Part shown: positions 44,455 through 54,027 of the stretch, one piece after another
Layout of the letters: every line of letters begins with the position of its first letter
How positions within the stretch are numbered: position 1 is the stretch's first letter
Assembly: GCA_018266915.1 (NCBI GenBank)
Contig: JAFDZM010000071.1
Span: 1 to 64,000 of the forward strand
Source: Bacteroidota bacterium
GTDB taxonomy: Bacteria; Bacteroidota; Bacteroidia; Sphingobacteriales; Sphingobacteriaceae
DNA: 64,000 nt
Direction: 5' to 3'
Position numbers and translations under genes: made by a program
Notes under the pieces: generated by a model
Told to the model about the DNA's origin: nothing
Database searches by the model: none
What the model saw: the letters and a program-made list of their open reading frames with translations, nothing else

Positions 44455-46842
44455 ATGTTCAAGAACTATTTAACCACCGCCATTCGCAGCCTTAAAAGGT
44501 ATAAGTTATTCACTTCACTCAATGTTTTTGGATTAGCATCGGGCATGGCCTGTAGTATTTTGATCTTACTTTGGGTTCAGGACGAACGCAGTTATGATCA
44601 ATTTAATGAGCACGCCTCACAATTATACCGCTTGACAGACAATGTATCTGGTACTGATGCTGCCGTAACTCCTCTGCCAGTTGCCGAGGTCTTAAAGCGG
44701 CAATTGCCGGCAGTAAAAAACTATGCGCGACTAGTTGCCTTGCATTCAATGGTTACTATTGATAAGCGCAAATTTGATGAGAAGAGTATCTTTTATGCCG
44801 ACCCTTCTTTTCTGCAAATGTTTAGCTATCCGTTATTGCAGGGCGATAAAGCAACTGTTCTTTCGCGCCCTGATGCTGCTGTGATAACTGCCGATATGGC
44901 TAAGAAATACTTTGGCGACGCAAATGCAGTTGGAAAAGTAATTCATATCGACGATGATATTACGCCTCATAATTACGTAGTTACCGGAGTTTTAAAAGAC
45001 ATCCCGCATAATTCGCATTTGAAGTTTGGTATGCTGTTACCGTTAATCACTTACGAAAAAACCAGCAATTACCATATGAATGCACCACAAGAATGGGGTA
45101 ATTACCTGGTATACACTTACCTGCAAATGGACGAGCAATTTAAACCGACGGCAGCAAATATCAGTTCTTTCGAGAAGCAGATCGATCAGTTTCATGCAGC
45201 TAACGACCCCACCCATACCAGGACAGAATATACCATGCAGTCATTAACCGATATCCATTTACACTCACATTATTTGCTTGATGTGGATGGACAAGGTAAT
45301 GCGCAGTATGCCAATATATTTTCCATTGTGGCCATCTTTATCCTCGTAATTGCCTGCATCAACTTTATGAATTTATCAACTGCCCTTGCCGGGCAACGCG
45401 CAAAAGAGGTTGGTTTGCGCAAAACTATCGGCGCGTTACGCTTTCAACTAATCATTCAGTTTTTGGGTGAGTCGCTATTGGTAGCATTCATATCACTAGT
45501 TATTGGTGTGGCTATTGCATGGTTATTATTGCCCTTGTTCAATGACCTGTCATCCAAAAACATTACCGTTAACTTATTGGATGCAAAAATTATAGGCAGC
45601 TTATTAGGCATAGCCGTCTTGGTGGGTTTAATATCGGGCAGTTACCCGGCGTTTTTCCTGTCGTCCTTTAATCCTGCTAAAGTGTTAAAAGGTATGAAGA
45701 TCATAGGCGGACAAAAAGCATTTCTCCGTAACGGTTTGGTTGTTCTGCAGTTCGCTATCTCCGTTATCCTGATGGTGAGTACGCTGGTAGTAAATAATCA
45801 GCTTAAATTTATCCAGAACCGTGACATGGGCTATGATAAAGAGAACCTGATGTATATCCAGATGCCACAGGTTGGCGATTTGCAAAATAATTATGCAGCG
45901 CTAAAAACAGCCCTTAGCCAAAATGCTGCAATAAAAAATTATACGCTGATAGAGCATTTACCAACCGACCTGACCACCGGCACTACCGATGTGCAATGGA
46001 GCGGCAAGGACCCTAATCTGCAAACCATATTCCCGCATATTGGCGCTGATGGTAACTTTATAAAGACATTCGGTATGCATATTATAGCAGGCAGGACATT
46101 TGATGATAATTCAAATGTTGACAAATCAAATTATGTTGTGAACGAGACAGCTCTGAAAGTAATGGGTATGACACCGGCTACAGCTGTTGGTAAAAAAATT
46201 ACCATGAATGGCAATCCAGGTGAGATCATCGGGGTAGTAAAAGACTTTAATTTTAAACCCGTACAGCAGGGCATCCAGCCATTAATATTACGATACACCA
46301 AACAAGGCGGCTTTGCTGTAGTGCGCACCAGTCCTGCCAATATGCAGCAGGTAATCGCCAGTCTGAAAGGTGTTTTCCAAAGCGTTTACAAGGACTATCC
46401 GTTTTCATATGGCTTTGTCGACCAGGACCTTTCCAAACTTTATATTGCCGAACAACGGATGGGCAAACTGTTCAATGTGTTTTCGGTGGTGTCTATCATT
46501 ATTTCTTGTCTTGGCTTGTTCGGACTGGCAACTTTTGCAACACAACGACGGATAAAAGAAATCGGTGTACGTCGTGTACTGGGGGCCAGCGCTGGGGGTA
46601 TAGTAGGCATGCTGGCAAAAGACTTTGTAAAACTGGTTTTTGCCGCCTTATTAGTAGCCTTCCCCTTAGCCTGGTGGATGATGAACAAGTGGCTGGATAA
46701 CTATGTATACCGCATTCATATCAGTTGGTGGATATTCGCTCTGGCGGGTGTGATGGCATTGGTAATTGCCTTCCTGACTATCAGCTATCAATCAGTAAAA
46801 GCAGCTTTAGCAAACCCAGTAAAGAGCTTAAGAACCGAGTAG
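44455..46842 (+). CDS. FtsX-like/MacB-type ABC transporter permease
   Basis: A 795-residue permease with two tandem MacB-like halves. Each has a large periplasmic domain and FtsX helices: the N-terminal helix is LFTSLNVFGLASGMACSILIL, the first helical block begins IFSIVAIFILVIACINFMNLSTA with the coupling motif QRAKEVGLRKTIGA, and the second has VVSIIISCLGLFGLATFATQ with RIKEIGVRRVLGAS. Bacteroidota carry many such proteins, usually with a separate ATPase; none is adjacent here. The role is likely mechanotransmission or export of peptides or antibiotics. Confidence 0.9.
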   Translation: MFKNYLTTAIRSLKRYKLFTSLNVFGLASGMACSILILLWVQDERSYDQFNEHASQLYRLTDNVSGTDAAVTPLPVAEVLKRQLPAVKNYARLVALHSMVTIDKRKFDEKSIFYADPSFLQMFSYPLLQGDKATVLSRPDAAVITADMAKKYFGDANAVGKVIHIDDDITPHNYVVTGVLKDIPHNSHLKFGMLLPLITYEKTSNYHMNAPQEWGNYLVYTYLQMDEQFKPTAANISSFEKQIDQFHAANDPTHTRTEYTMQSLTDIHLHSHYLLDVDGQGNAQYANIFSIVAIFILVIACINFMNLSTALAGQRAKEVGLRKTIGALRFQLIIQFLGESLLVAFISLVIGVAIAWLLLPLFNDLSSKNITVNLLDAKIIGSLLGIAVLVGLISGSYPAFFLSSFNPAKVLKGMKIIGGQKAFLRNGLVVLQFAISVILMVSTLVVNNQLKFIQNRDMGYDKENLMYIQMPQVGDLQNNYAALKTALSQNAAIKNYTLIEHLPTDLTTGTTDVQWSGKDPNLQTIFPHIGADGNFIKTFGMHIIAGRTFDDNSNVDKSNYVVNETALKVMGMTPATAVGKKITMNGNPGEIIGVVKDFNFKPVQQGIQPLILRYTKQGGFAVVRTSPANMQQVIASLKGVFQSVYKDYPFSYGFVDQDLSKLYIAEQRMGKLFNVFSVVSIIISCLGLFGLATFATQRRIKEIGVRRVLGASAGGIVGMLAKDFVKLVFAALLVAFPLAWWMMNKWLDNYVYRIHISWWIFALAGVMALVIAFLTISYQSVKAALANPVKSLRTE

Positions 46843-46895
46843 AGCAGTTTGCAGTTAGCAGCTTTCGACTGGACAACAATCAGCAAATCCGCAAG

Positions 46896-47264
46896 CTACC
46901 GTTTTATTTTTGCCGAATCTGCTGAGGCTAGTTCGTTTGCTGCTTTCAGTTGAACGGATTTTAGGAAGGCAGTATCTTTTTTCATTCCTTCTTTAACTTC
47001 TGCTACCGTTTTTACCTGGGTTGTTGGTGTGGCTATGGAGTTGTTGTATACAAAAATAGCAGCCATAGTATCCATGGTGCCTTTTTTTACGGAATCCAGA
47101 ATATCCTTTACCCGCTGGACATTCTTAGAAGCATTTTTGTACTCGTCGCTTTGGAGTGCATTGCGCAAATAGTCGGCCCTTGATTTTGGCGCTTTGGATT
47201 TTTCTGCGTTTTGGTTGCATGAAAATAGCAAGGGTATCAGCAAAAGATAAAGTGATCTTTTCAT
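46896..47264 (-). CDS. Hypothetical lipoprotein
   Basis: A 122-residue lipoprotein with a lipobox LLFSCNQN (lipidated Cys at 16) after a short signal peptide. The mature part is helical and charged (ADYLRNALQSDEYKNASKNV, VKDILDSVKKGTMD). I recognise no family. Confidence 0.65.
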   Translation of the reverse strand: MKRSLYLLLIPLLFSCNQNAEKSKAPKSRADYLRNALQSDEYKNASKNVQRVKDILDSVKKGTMDTMAAIFVYNNSIATPTTQVKTVAEVKEGMKKDTAFLKSVQLKAANELASADSAKIKR

Positions 47265-47376
47265 CGGATTGGAGCTTATTCTCTAATTTACAATTATTTA
47301 TAATTGAAAATTAAAGAGAAGTGCGGATAACCAAAACTTTTACTGTTGCTAACGCCAACTCAGAACTGCAAACTGA

Positions 47377-48687
47377 TCACTTTCCAATCGTAAAAAACAT
47401 CGCCACTGCAGCAGCTCCCATAGCTACAAAAGTGGTCCAGAGCAGGGAGGTGGATAATGCTCCACTTTTATGTTCACCCATAATTTTTTCGTTTTTAGCG
47501 ACCCGAAGGATAAGATAGAGAAGAGGCACAGCAGCTACGCCATTCAGTACTGCAGCATAAACCAACGCTTTTACCGGGTCTATGCCGACAAAGTTGATGA
47601 TAAGGCCGATGACTGTCGCTACCGTTATCACCCCATAAAAGCCGCGCGCCTGCTTAGGTTTGTAATTCAAACTGGCATTCCAGTTAAAGGCTTCGGAAAC
47701 AGCGTAAGCAGCTGAACCGGATAATACGGGTACAGCAAGGAACCCTAAACCAATAATCCCTACAGAGAAAATAAGCTTTGCCCAAAAGCCAGAATTCGGG
47801 AACGAATGTACGAGTGGTTCCAGCGCTTTTGCTGCATCAGCAGCCGTTTTAACATCCTTGACACCACTTTGATGCAGTACTGTAGCGCCCACAAGCAAAA
47901 TACACCAGGTGGTGATCTCGGATACGATCATCCCAATATTATTATCCAGCCTCATCCGGTGAATCATGTTTCCGGTGACCACGCGTTTACCACTATTATT
48001 GCCGTACCCATTCCTTTTTTCTTCCTGTTCTTCAACAACCTGTGATGCTTCCCAAAAGAACATGTAAGGCGAAATAGTGGTACCAAGAACCCCTGTTATT
48101 ATAAACAGAAATCCAAAATTGAACTCAATAGTAGGTACAATTGTAGACTTAAATACTGTTCCCCATGGTTGATGCACGATAAATGCAGTGATAGGATAGG
48201 CAAGTAATGCCAATGCAAGCCATTTAAGTATTTTGGAGTAGGTTTTATAATTGGTAAAAATTTCAAGTGCAAGGATGATAGCCGTAATAGCCAGTGTAAG
48301 TATCACGAAATGCACAGGTATCAATAATCTTGCTGCTTCGGCCATAGCGCCAATATCTGCACCAATATTGATGGTGTTTGCTATTACTACAAGACCCACC
48401 ACAAGATATAATACCGTTTTGCTGTAATTTTCCTTTACTACCGCAGCAATTCCTTTGCCGGTTACTAACCCGATCCTTGCGCAACTTTCCTGTACAGCCA
48501 TCATAAAGGGCAGCATATATAGTGCAGTCCATAATTGACCGTAACCAAACTGTGCGCCGGTTTGGGAATAAGTAGCAATGCCAGACGGGTCATCATCGGC
48601 GGCACCGGTGGTAAGGCCTGGCCCAAGCAGGGTTAAAAATCTTAAAAATCTGTTTTTTCTGAGTTTAGTAAAGGTTTTTGGCTGCAT
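47377..48687 (-). CDS. Divergent Nramp-family metal transporter
   Basis: A 436-residue protein with about eleven helices in the Nramp (SLC11) fold. Helix 1 carries DDDPSGIATYSQTG where canonical Nramp has DPGN, and helix 6 carries TISPYMFFWEAS where Nramp has the MPH motif that binds Mn and Fe. The canonical metal-site asparagine is replaced (DPGN to DPSG) and the Met-His motif is absent, so the ion may not be Mn or Fe. The closest known proteins form a large uncharacterised clade annotated as Nramp or divalent metal cation transporter. Confidence 0.85.
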   Translation of the reverse strand: MQPKTFTKLRKNRFLRFLTLLGPGLTTGAADDDPSGIATYSQTGAQFGYGQLWTALYMLPFMMAVQESCARIGLVTGKGIAAVVKENYSKTVLYLVVGLVVIANTINIGADIGAMAEAARLLIPVHFVILTLAITAIILALEIFTNYKTYSKILKWLALALLAYPITAFIVHQPWGTVFKSTIVPTIEFNFGFLFIITGVLGTTISPYMFFWEASQVVEEQEEKRNGYGNNSGKRVVTGNMIHRMRLDNNIGMIVSEITTWCILLVGATVLHQSGVKDVKTAADAAKALEPLVHSFPNSGFWAKLIFSVGIIGLGFLAVPVLSGSAAYAVSEAFNWNASLNYKPKQARGFYGVITVATVIGLIINFVGIDPVKALVYAAVLNGVAAVPLLYLILRVAKNEKIMGEHKSGALSTSLLWTTFVAMGAAAVAMFFTIGK

Positions 48688-48798
48688 ATGTATATTTAAC
48701 GGATTAAGGTTAATTGTATTAAGACTTTAGTATCACTATAAAAATACGATTGTTTTTCGCTTCGGCAGGTAATATTATGTTATTCTACAGGCAACCCG

Positions 48799-48806
48799 TA
48801 GCTTTG
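48799..48806 (+). promoter_or_regulatory. -7 promoter box for the sulfotransferase gene
   Basis: TAGCTTTG fits TAnnTTTG and lies 37 bases before the start at 48836. Confidence 0.5.
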
Positions 48807-48835
48807 TTTTAAGGTAATGATAAAGAGCATCACGC

Positions 48836-49957
48836 ATGTCATCTCAAATCATAGAAGCTGAGCAAAAGCTGGCCGACCTGTTACCTGAAAAAAGGCTTGA
48901 GGGTAGTCCGACTGCTGCTTTAATAGCCGCTGCAAAATTGTGGTCGGAGACAGTTTGGGAATACGCATTATCTGTTGGGCCAATGCCTTTAACCAACGAT
49001 CAGTTGATACAAGGTAAGTTACTGGCGAAAAATCCAATATACATTTGCGGGGTGCATCGCAGCGGAACCACGCTGGTGAAAGACATATTGGAAGGACATC
49101 CTGACCTGGTTGTACTACCGTCTGAAGGCACGTGGTATACCAACCTGGAATACAAGCTGAGTTTGTTGCCAAAAGATGCATGGATCGTTTTTTTAGCAAA
49201 GGAATGGCTGCGCCGATTGGCAAATCCCATCAATCAGCCTCCTTATTGGTTAGCCGGACGAAGTGCTGTTGACAGTTCACCTTATGTTGATTTTGCCCGG
49301 TACCTGATGGCCTGGTGGGGGCATGTTAAAAGAGATAATGACCAGTGGCCGCATATTGCTCTGGTGCTTGCATGGGCCTCATGCACTAACAAGCTGAGCG
49401 CGAGGTATTGGGTAGATAAGACCCCGGTAAACGAGCGCTACCTTGCACGGATAAGGGACTCTGTGCCTCATGCTAAAATTATTCATGTTGTCCGTCATCC
49501 TTTAGCTACCCTTACCTCGCGTAAAAAAATGGAGCCTTCGGTAAGCTTCAGGCATGCTCTTGCCGATCTTAAAGTTTCTTTTAGCGTTGCTGCAAAACAG
49601 TCCGCTTTAAATTACTCGCATTATATGCAGGTGCACTATGAGGAACTTTGTGAAGAACCTGAGCTGATTACTACGGAGATTGCATCCTTCCTTGGTATTC
49701 CAATGTCGGCTGCATTAAATCAGCCTACCGTAGCCGGGATACCTGTACAGGCTAATAGCTCCTTTATTAAAGAGCCTGTAGCCGGTGAGGTCATCAAAAC
49801 GACAGAACATCAGCAGCAGGATTTATTAAGCGTAGCTGAGAAAGATTTAATAGCTGCTTATATCGGCAGCTTATCGGCTAAATTAAAATACCCTTTGCAC
49901 CGGGTCGGCTTTATTCGTGGATTGTATTTAAGGATTCGATACAGGTTATTGCGCTAA
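48836..49957 (+). CDS. PAPS-dependent sulfotransferase family protein
   Basis: A 373-residue enzyme with the sulfotransferase fold. The 5'-phosphosulfate-binding loop is YICGVHRSGTTLVKDILEGH (about residues 71-90), and the 3'-phosphate motif is KIIHVVRHPLATLTSRKK (about 214-231). Both are needed for PAPS, so it likely sulfates a carbohydrate or other small acceptor. There is no signal peptide. Neighbouring genes on the other strand include sialate O-acetylesterase, but no sulfate activation genes are seen here. Confidence 0.85.
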   Translation: MSSQIIEAEQKLADLLPEKRLEGSPTAALIAAAKLWSETVWEYALSVGPMPLTNDQLIQGKLLAKNPIYICGVHRSGTTLVKDILEGHPDLVVLPSEGTWYTNLEYKLSLLPKDAWIVFLAKEWLRRLANPINQPPYWLAGRSAVDSSPYVDFARYLMAWWGHVKRDNDQWPHIALVLAWASCTNKLSARYWVDKTPVNERYLARIRDSVPHAKIIHVVRHPLATLTSRKKMEPSVSFRHALADLKVSFSVAAKQSALNYSHYMQVHYEELCEEPELITTEIASFLGIPMSAALNQPTVAGIPVQANSSFIKEPVAGEVIKTTEHQQQDLLSVAEKDLIAAYIGSLSAKLKYPLHRVGFIRGLYLRIRYRLLR

Positions 49958-49960
49958 TAC

Positions 49961-51922
49961 TTATTCAAATTTCTTATTGTCAGTCAACCCTTTCCAGTTA
50001 TCCGACCGGAATGCAGCAACCGGAAATCCTTCTTTGCTGAACAGGTTGGCATCGATAGGAGAATCGGTCCATGCATAGCGTACGGCAACCGGTTGCTTTA
50101 CCTGGTCGCACCATACTTTTACTTTGTTACCATCAACAACCGTGGCCTGTGCATAATAAAACTTATGATCGGCACCTGCCAATTCAAAGCCTTTAACATA
50201 GCCGTATTTATCTTTTGCGATCAGTCCATCGCCGGCATAGTTGAATTTGACCTCAGCATAACCATCCTTAAAATCAGCTGAGTTGTATTGCGGACTTTCA
50301 TAAAAACCCGTTTTACCATAAGTAAGCGTTAACGCTTTTGCTGCCAATCTAAAACCAACATCGGCCTTGTCTTTCGGGTGCACATCATATGGATTGCCTA
50401 TATCGGTGGTAATAGCCATACCTGTTTTCGGCAGTTTCAGGGTCATGGTTTGTGCTTCGCGTAATTCTGCCCATTCGCTCCCTTTATCGCTTCCCTGGAA
50501 ACCACCAAAGGAGGATAACTGCACAAAATAGAATGGAAATTCGCGCTTCCACTCATCGCGCCAGTTGGTGATCATCAGCGGGAACGAAGTACGATATTGA
50601 AAGGCCCTGCCCACGTTAGCCTCGCCCTGGTACCACAAAGCGCCCGCCATAGCATAAGGAATAAGTGGATGGATCATGGCATTATACAACACATATCCCG
50701 TATTATTTGGTAGATAATTGAAATGGTAAGGCTTATTCAGATTGGGCATGTTGTGCCAGTTATTGTCGGCAAGATTTACCGAGGTATCCGGGAAACTGAC
50801 ATACAGATCATTACCCTGTCCCATCAACCCCACGCCAAACCACGAAGGATTTTTTTGTTCCGATTTAAGGTTAATGAGCAGCACATTATCGCCTCCTTTC
50901 CATGTCCCGGCAGGAAGATCAAGCTGAAAATTGGCTGGGAGTGGACCATTATTAATCAGCTTGCCATTAATATAAATACTCATATCGGCATCCGACTGGC
51001 CTAAACGCAAAATTGATTTACGGTTGGCGTATATATCTTCCAATTTAATGGTACGCTCCATAAACCCTTCGCCGCGATAAGAATAAAGTTTGTTTTGCCA
51101 TTCCCATGAGCCGGGAGCATAACCTTTTGGCCATGCATCGAAGAATGTTGCAGGCTCAGCAGCCAGTCGTTCAGCAGTTAAATTAGCAATATCGGGTTTG
51201 TAATAAGCATCCCGTAATTGTTTATCGAGTCTTTTATTTAAGCCGTCCCAGTCAGTTGGCAGACTCTTTGTTGCACCTGCCAATTCCGGGGAATTTAGCA
51301 TAGCATCTTTACTTATCCAGCTTTCAACCTGGGTGCCGCCCCAACTGCTGTTTACCAATCCTACAGCTACATGCAATTCCTGTGAAATCTTTTTGGCGAA
51401 AAAGTAGCCAACAGCAGTAAAATCGCCAATGGTGTTGGTATCTGCTTTCATCCATTGTCCACCGGAAATATCCTTTTCAGGGTCAAGACTCATTTTATTA
51501 GGTACCTTAAAATGACGGATGTTCATTTGAGCGGCGGTCTTCAATTCAGAACGATAGCCAAGCGCATTTCTCAAGGCAAATTCCATGTTAGATTGGCCTG
51601 AGCAAAGCCATACTTCGCCGATCATAATATCGCTGTATGTTATTTTTGATTTGCCGGAAGTAACCGTCATTACATAAGGTCCTCCGGCTTCCATTGGTTT
51701 AAAGGCGACCTTCCAGTTTCCCTGTGCATCGGTTTTTGTGCTTACTTTCTTTCCGTTCAGGCTCACATTCACTTTTGAGTCCTTGTCAGACCAGCCCCAA
51801 ACAGGTATATCCTGGTTGCGCTGCAAAACCATATGGTCGCCAAAAATATGGGCTGTGCTTAACTGGGCCTGGCTTTGTAAAAAGAAAAAAGAGAGGATTA
51901 AAGCAATACAAAAAGTTCTCAT
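49961..51922 (-). CDS. Sialate O-acetylesterase family protein (secreted)
   Basis: A 653-residue exported esterase. The signal peptide is MRTFCIALILSFFFLQSQA. A beta-sandwich (about 20-100) precedes the SGNH hydrolase domain: block I WLCSGQSNMEFAL holds the nucleophile serine (about residue 111), ALWYQGEANVGRA is in the middle, and TDIGNPYDVHPKDK holds the catalytic Asp and His. A second insertion domain (about 250-400) resembles a galactose-binding module. It removes acetyl groups from sialic acids or other acetylated sugars, as in glycan foragers. Confidence 0.92.
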   Translation of the reverse strand: MRTFCIALILSFFFLQSQAQLSTAHIFGDHMVLQRNQDIPVWGWSDKDSKVNVSLNGKKVSTKTDAQGNWKVAFKPMEAGGPYVMTVTSGKSKITYSDIMIGEVWLCSGQSNMEFALRNALGYRSELKTAAQMNIRHFKVPNKMSLDPEKDISGGQWMKADTNTIGDFTAVGYFFAKKISQELHVAVGLVNSSWGGTQVESWISKDAMLNSPELAGATKSLPTDWDGLNKRLDKQLRDAYYKPDIANLTAERLAAEPATFFDAWPKGYAPGSWEWQNKLYSYRGEGFMERTIKLEDIYANRKSILRLGQSDADMSIYINGKLINNGPLPANFQLDLPAGTWKGGDNVLLINLKSEQKNPSWFGVGLMGQGNDLYVSFPDTSVNLADNNWHNMPNLNKPYHFNYLPNNTGYVLYNAMIHPLIPYAMAGALWYQGEANVGRAFQYRTSFPLMITNWRDEWKREFPFYFVQLSSFGGFQGSDKGSEWAELREAQTMTLKLPKTGMAITTDIGNPYDVHPKDKADVGFRLAAKALTLTYGKTGFYESPQYNSADFKDGYAEVKFNYAGDGLIAKDKYGYVKGFELAGADHKFYYAQATVVDGNKVKVWCDQVKQPVAVRYAWTDSPIDANLFSKEGFPVAAFRSDNWKGLTDNKKFE

Positions 51923-52011
51923 ACAGATTTATTGGATAACGATGCCAATATAGTACGGATTGCTCTAAATGTAAAACGGTATGACATTTTTGAACAAGTA
52001 TGTTACATGAA

Positions 52012-52084
52012 GCCTCACCCCGGCCCTCTCCAAGGGAGAGGGAGTTAAAAAAGTCCTCTCCCTTGGAGAGGATTTAGGTGAGGC
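52012..52084. repeat. Empty REP-like inverted hairpin pair at the end of the sigma factor gene
   Basis: Left unit GCCTCACCCCGGCCCTCTCC and GGGAGAGGGAGT, right unit GTCCTCTCC, CTTGGAGAGGATTT and AGGTGAGGC, only ten bases apart. Its right end encodes the last three codons (SLT) and the stop of the gene at 52074. Confidence 0.85.
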
Positions 52085-53303
52085 TATCTATTTTTTTCTG
52101 AATAGCCTGCTTATCAGTTTGGGTTCGGGCAAGAGCCAATGCATTTTGAAAATGCTCACGTGCAATATGGTTATCAATACTGGTATAAAGCTCACCCAGC
52201 AAAGCATAATAGAAATGATTATTGATAAGTTTTAATTTTTCAGCCTCAATTATGGCTGCTTCTTTTCCTATAGTTTTTGAAAGTGCGTAGGTGCGGTTTA
52301 ATGCGGCAACGGGTGAGTATTCTATCTGTAGTAATTGGTTATAAAGCTGTAATATGCTTTCCCATTTCTCTTGTGTATCGGCCTTTTGAGTTCCCCAGTA
52401 AGCGATAGCTGCCTGGATATGGTATTTAGATAAGGTATTACCTGTAGTGGCGCAATTAAGAAAATAAGCCCCTTTGCTGATTAGTTCTGGATCCCAAAGG
52501 TTGGTGTCCTGATCATCATATAGTACCAATTCACCGTTTTGATCGATCCGCGCATCAAACCGTGACGCCTGGAAGCACATCAATGCCAACAGTGCATTTA
52601 CTTCAGGTTTGCCGGTTAATTTGTTTTCAACCAGCATAGTACACAAGCGCATAGCTTCATCGCACAAATCTTTACGTATGATGGTATCCTGGCTACTGGA
52701 ATAATAACCTTCATTAAATAGCAAGTATAAAGTAGTAAGCACTGTTGCAAGCCGCTCGTCTATTTCGGATGCTCCCGGGAATTCGATTTTGGAATTTTCT
52801 TCCCTCAATTTTTCTTTTGCGCGGAACAGGCGTTTGTTGATCGTTTCTTTGTTGGATAGAAAGGCATCTGCAATTTCCCCGATACCAAACCCGCAAAGGA
52901 TACGGAGCGATAAACCAATCTGCGCCTCGGGCGGGATTGAGGGCTGACAAATGGCAAACATCATCTGCAATTGGCTGTCATTTATGTTTTGAGGCGACAG
53001 GTCGACCTCAGTTTCATCAGCTTCATCAGATGACCTTTTTAGCTCATCACTAACTTTACTTTCAAATACAAGGTTTCGTTGTAAATGATTTTTGGCTTTG
53101 TTTTTCGCAACAAAGTACAGCCATGCCACCGGGTTTTGAGGAATACCATTATAAGGCCAGGTTTGTGAAGCAGCCAGAAAAGTGTCAGCTGCAATGTCTT
53201 CAGCAGTCTCTATTTGGTCGAAACCAAAGCGCTTACACAGAACGGAGACGATCTTCCTGTACTCCGTTCTGAATAAGTGCGGTATCAATTCCTGCTGTTT
53301 CAT
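52074..53303 (-). CDS. ECF42-type RNA polymerase sigma factor with TPR-like C-terminal domain
   Basis: A 409-residue sigma factor. Region 2 (residues about 10-75) has FDQIETAEDIAADTFLAASQTWP and PVAWLYFVAKNKAKNHLQ, region 4 follows at about 130-180 (CGFGIGEIADAFLSNKETINKRLFRAKEKL), and a long C-terminal part (about 185-405) is helical and TPR-like. This plan is the ECF42 group, in which the C-terminal extension replaces a classical anti-sigma factor. The gene follows a YCII/DGPF gene by 11 bases, as is typical for the group. The last residues SLT come from a hairpin repeat. Confidence 0.9.
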   Translation of the reverse strand: MKQQELIPHLFRTEYRKIVSVLCKRFGFDQIETAEDIAADTFLAASQTWPYNGIPQNPVAWLYFVAKNKAKNHLQRNLVFESKVSDELKRSSDEADETEVDLSPQNINDSQLQMMFAICQPSIPPEAQIGLSLRILCGFGIGEIADAFLSNKETINKRLFRAKEKLREENSKIEFPGASEIDERLATVLTTLYLLFNEGYYSSSQDTIIRKDLCDEAMRLCTMLVENKLTGKPEVNALLALMCFQASRFDARIDQNGELVLYDDQDTNLWDPELISKGAYFLNCATTGNTLSKYHIQAAIAYWGTQKADTQEKWESILQLYNQLLQIEYSPVAALNRTYALSKTIGKEAAIIEAEKLKLINNHFYYALLGELYTSIDNHIAREHFQNALALARTQTDKQAIQKKIDSLT

Positions 53304-53314
53304 GGCAAAAGCGA

Positions 53315-53668
53315 TTAGTGCCTGCCTTCGTTTTTATGTATCCGGCGTACTTCCATGGTATTACCTTCGCCTTGCAGTACAGGGCAGCCCTTGGCAAATT
53401 CTGCAGCTTCCTCGGCTGATTCAGCTCTTACGGTAATGAAACCGCCGATGGTTTCTTTTATCTCGCCGAAAGGGCCGTCTGTTACCATTTTGTTGTGATG
53501 AACCACTTTAGCATCGGCAAACAATAAACCTGTACCGCCAACAAATTTGTTCTGCGCAGCAATACCGCCAATCCAGTCCATAGTTTGTTTCATCCAGATC
53601 TGCATTTGTTCAGGAGAAGCTATTTTGCTGCCATCCTCATGTCTCATAATTAATGCGTACTCGTCCAT
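53315..53668 (-). CDS. YCII/DGPF-domain protein, partner of the ECF42 sigma factor
   Basis: A 117-residue protein with the YCII-related fold: MDEYALIMRHEDGSKIASPEQ, then KVVHHNKMVTDGPFGEIKETIGGFITVRAESAEEAAEFAKGCPVL. The DGPF motif is visible as TDGPFGE. Such proteins are co-encoded with ECF42 sigma factors and are believed to act with them, but the reaction is not known. It is the first gene of the pair. Confidence 0.9.
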   Translation of the reverse strand: MDEYALIMRHEDGSKIASPEQMQIWMKQTMDWIGGIAAQNKFVGGTGLLFADAKVVHHNKMVTDGPFGEIKETIGGFITVRAESAEEAAEFAKGCPVLQGEGNTMEVRRIHKNEGRH

Positions 53669-53787
53669 TTTTTTAAAATTAAAGGGTTAATGAATATATG
53701 AATTATACATCCATAACAAGTCATGTTTTGCAAATTGGACAAGGTGGAAAAATTTTTGGAATAAGGCTTATTTTCAAATTAACCGCT

Positions 53788-54003
53788 TTACCATTTATCT
53801 ACTTCTGCTTTTAAATCATTCGCAGAAATGTATTCTCCGGCTTCAATTTCAGCATTGCCTTTTTCAAGATCTTTATGGTATTGATTAATGGTTTGTGGTT
53901 TTTCTACTTTCTGAAAATCGATCTGCATTAATTTTAGCGAATTAATTAGCCACTGCTGTTTAGAAAGGTCTTTAATTTTATCAAGATCAATAATAATTTT
54001 CAT
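53788..54003 (-). CDS. Small hypothetical protein (DUF2683-like)
   Basis: A 71-residue acidic protein, MKIIIDLDKIKDLSKQQWLI at the start and NAEIEAGEYISANDLKAEVD near the end. The C-terminal part resembles the antitoxin-like DUF2683 family and other short antitoxins, but no toxin gene follows. It lies just upstream of a polysaccharide deacetylase gene on the same strand. Confidence 0.6.
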   Translation of the reverse strand: MKIIIDLDKIKDLSKQQWLINSLKLMQIDFQKVEKPQTINQYHKDLEKGNAEIEAGEYISANDLKAEVDKW

Positions 54004-54027
54004 GATACTAAGTCGGAATTTTAAACC

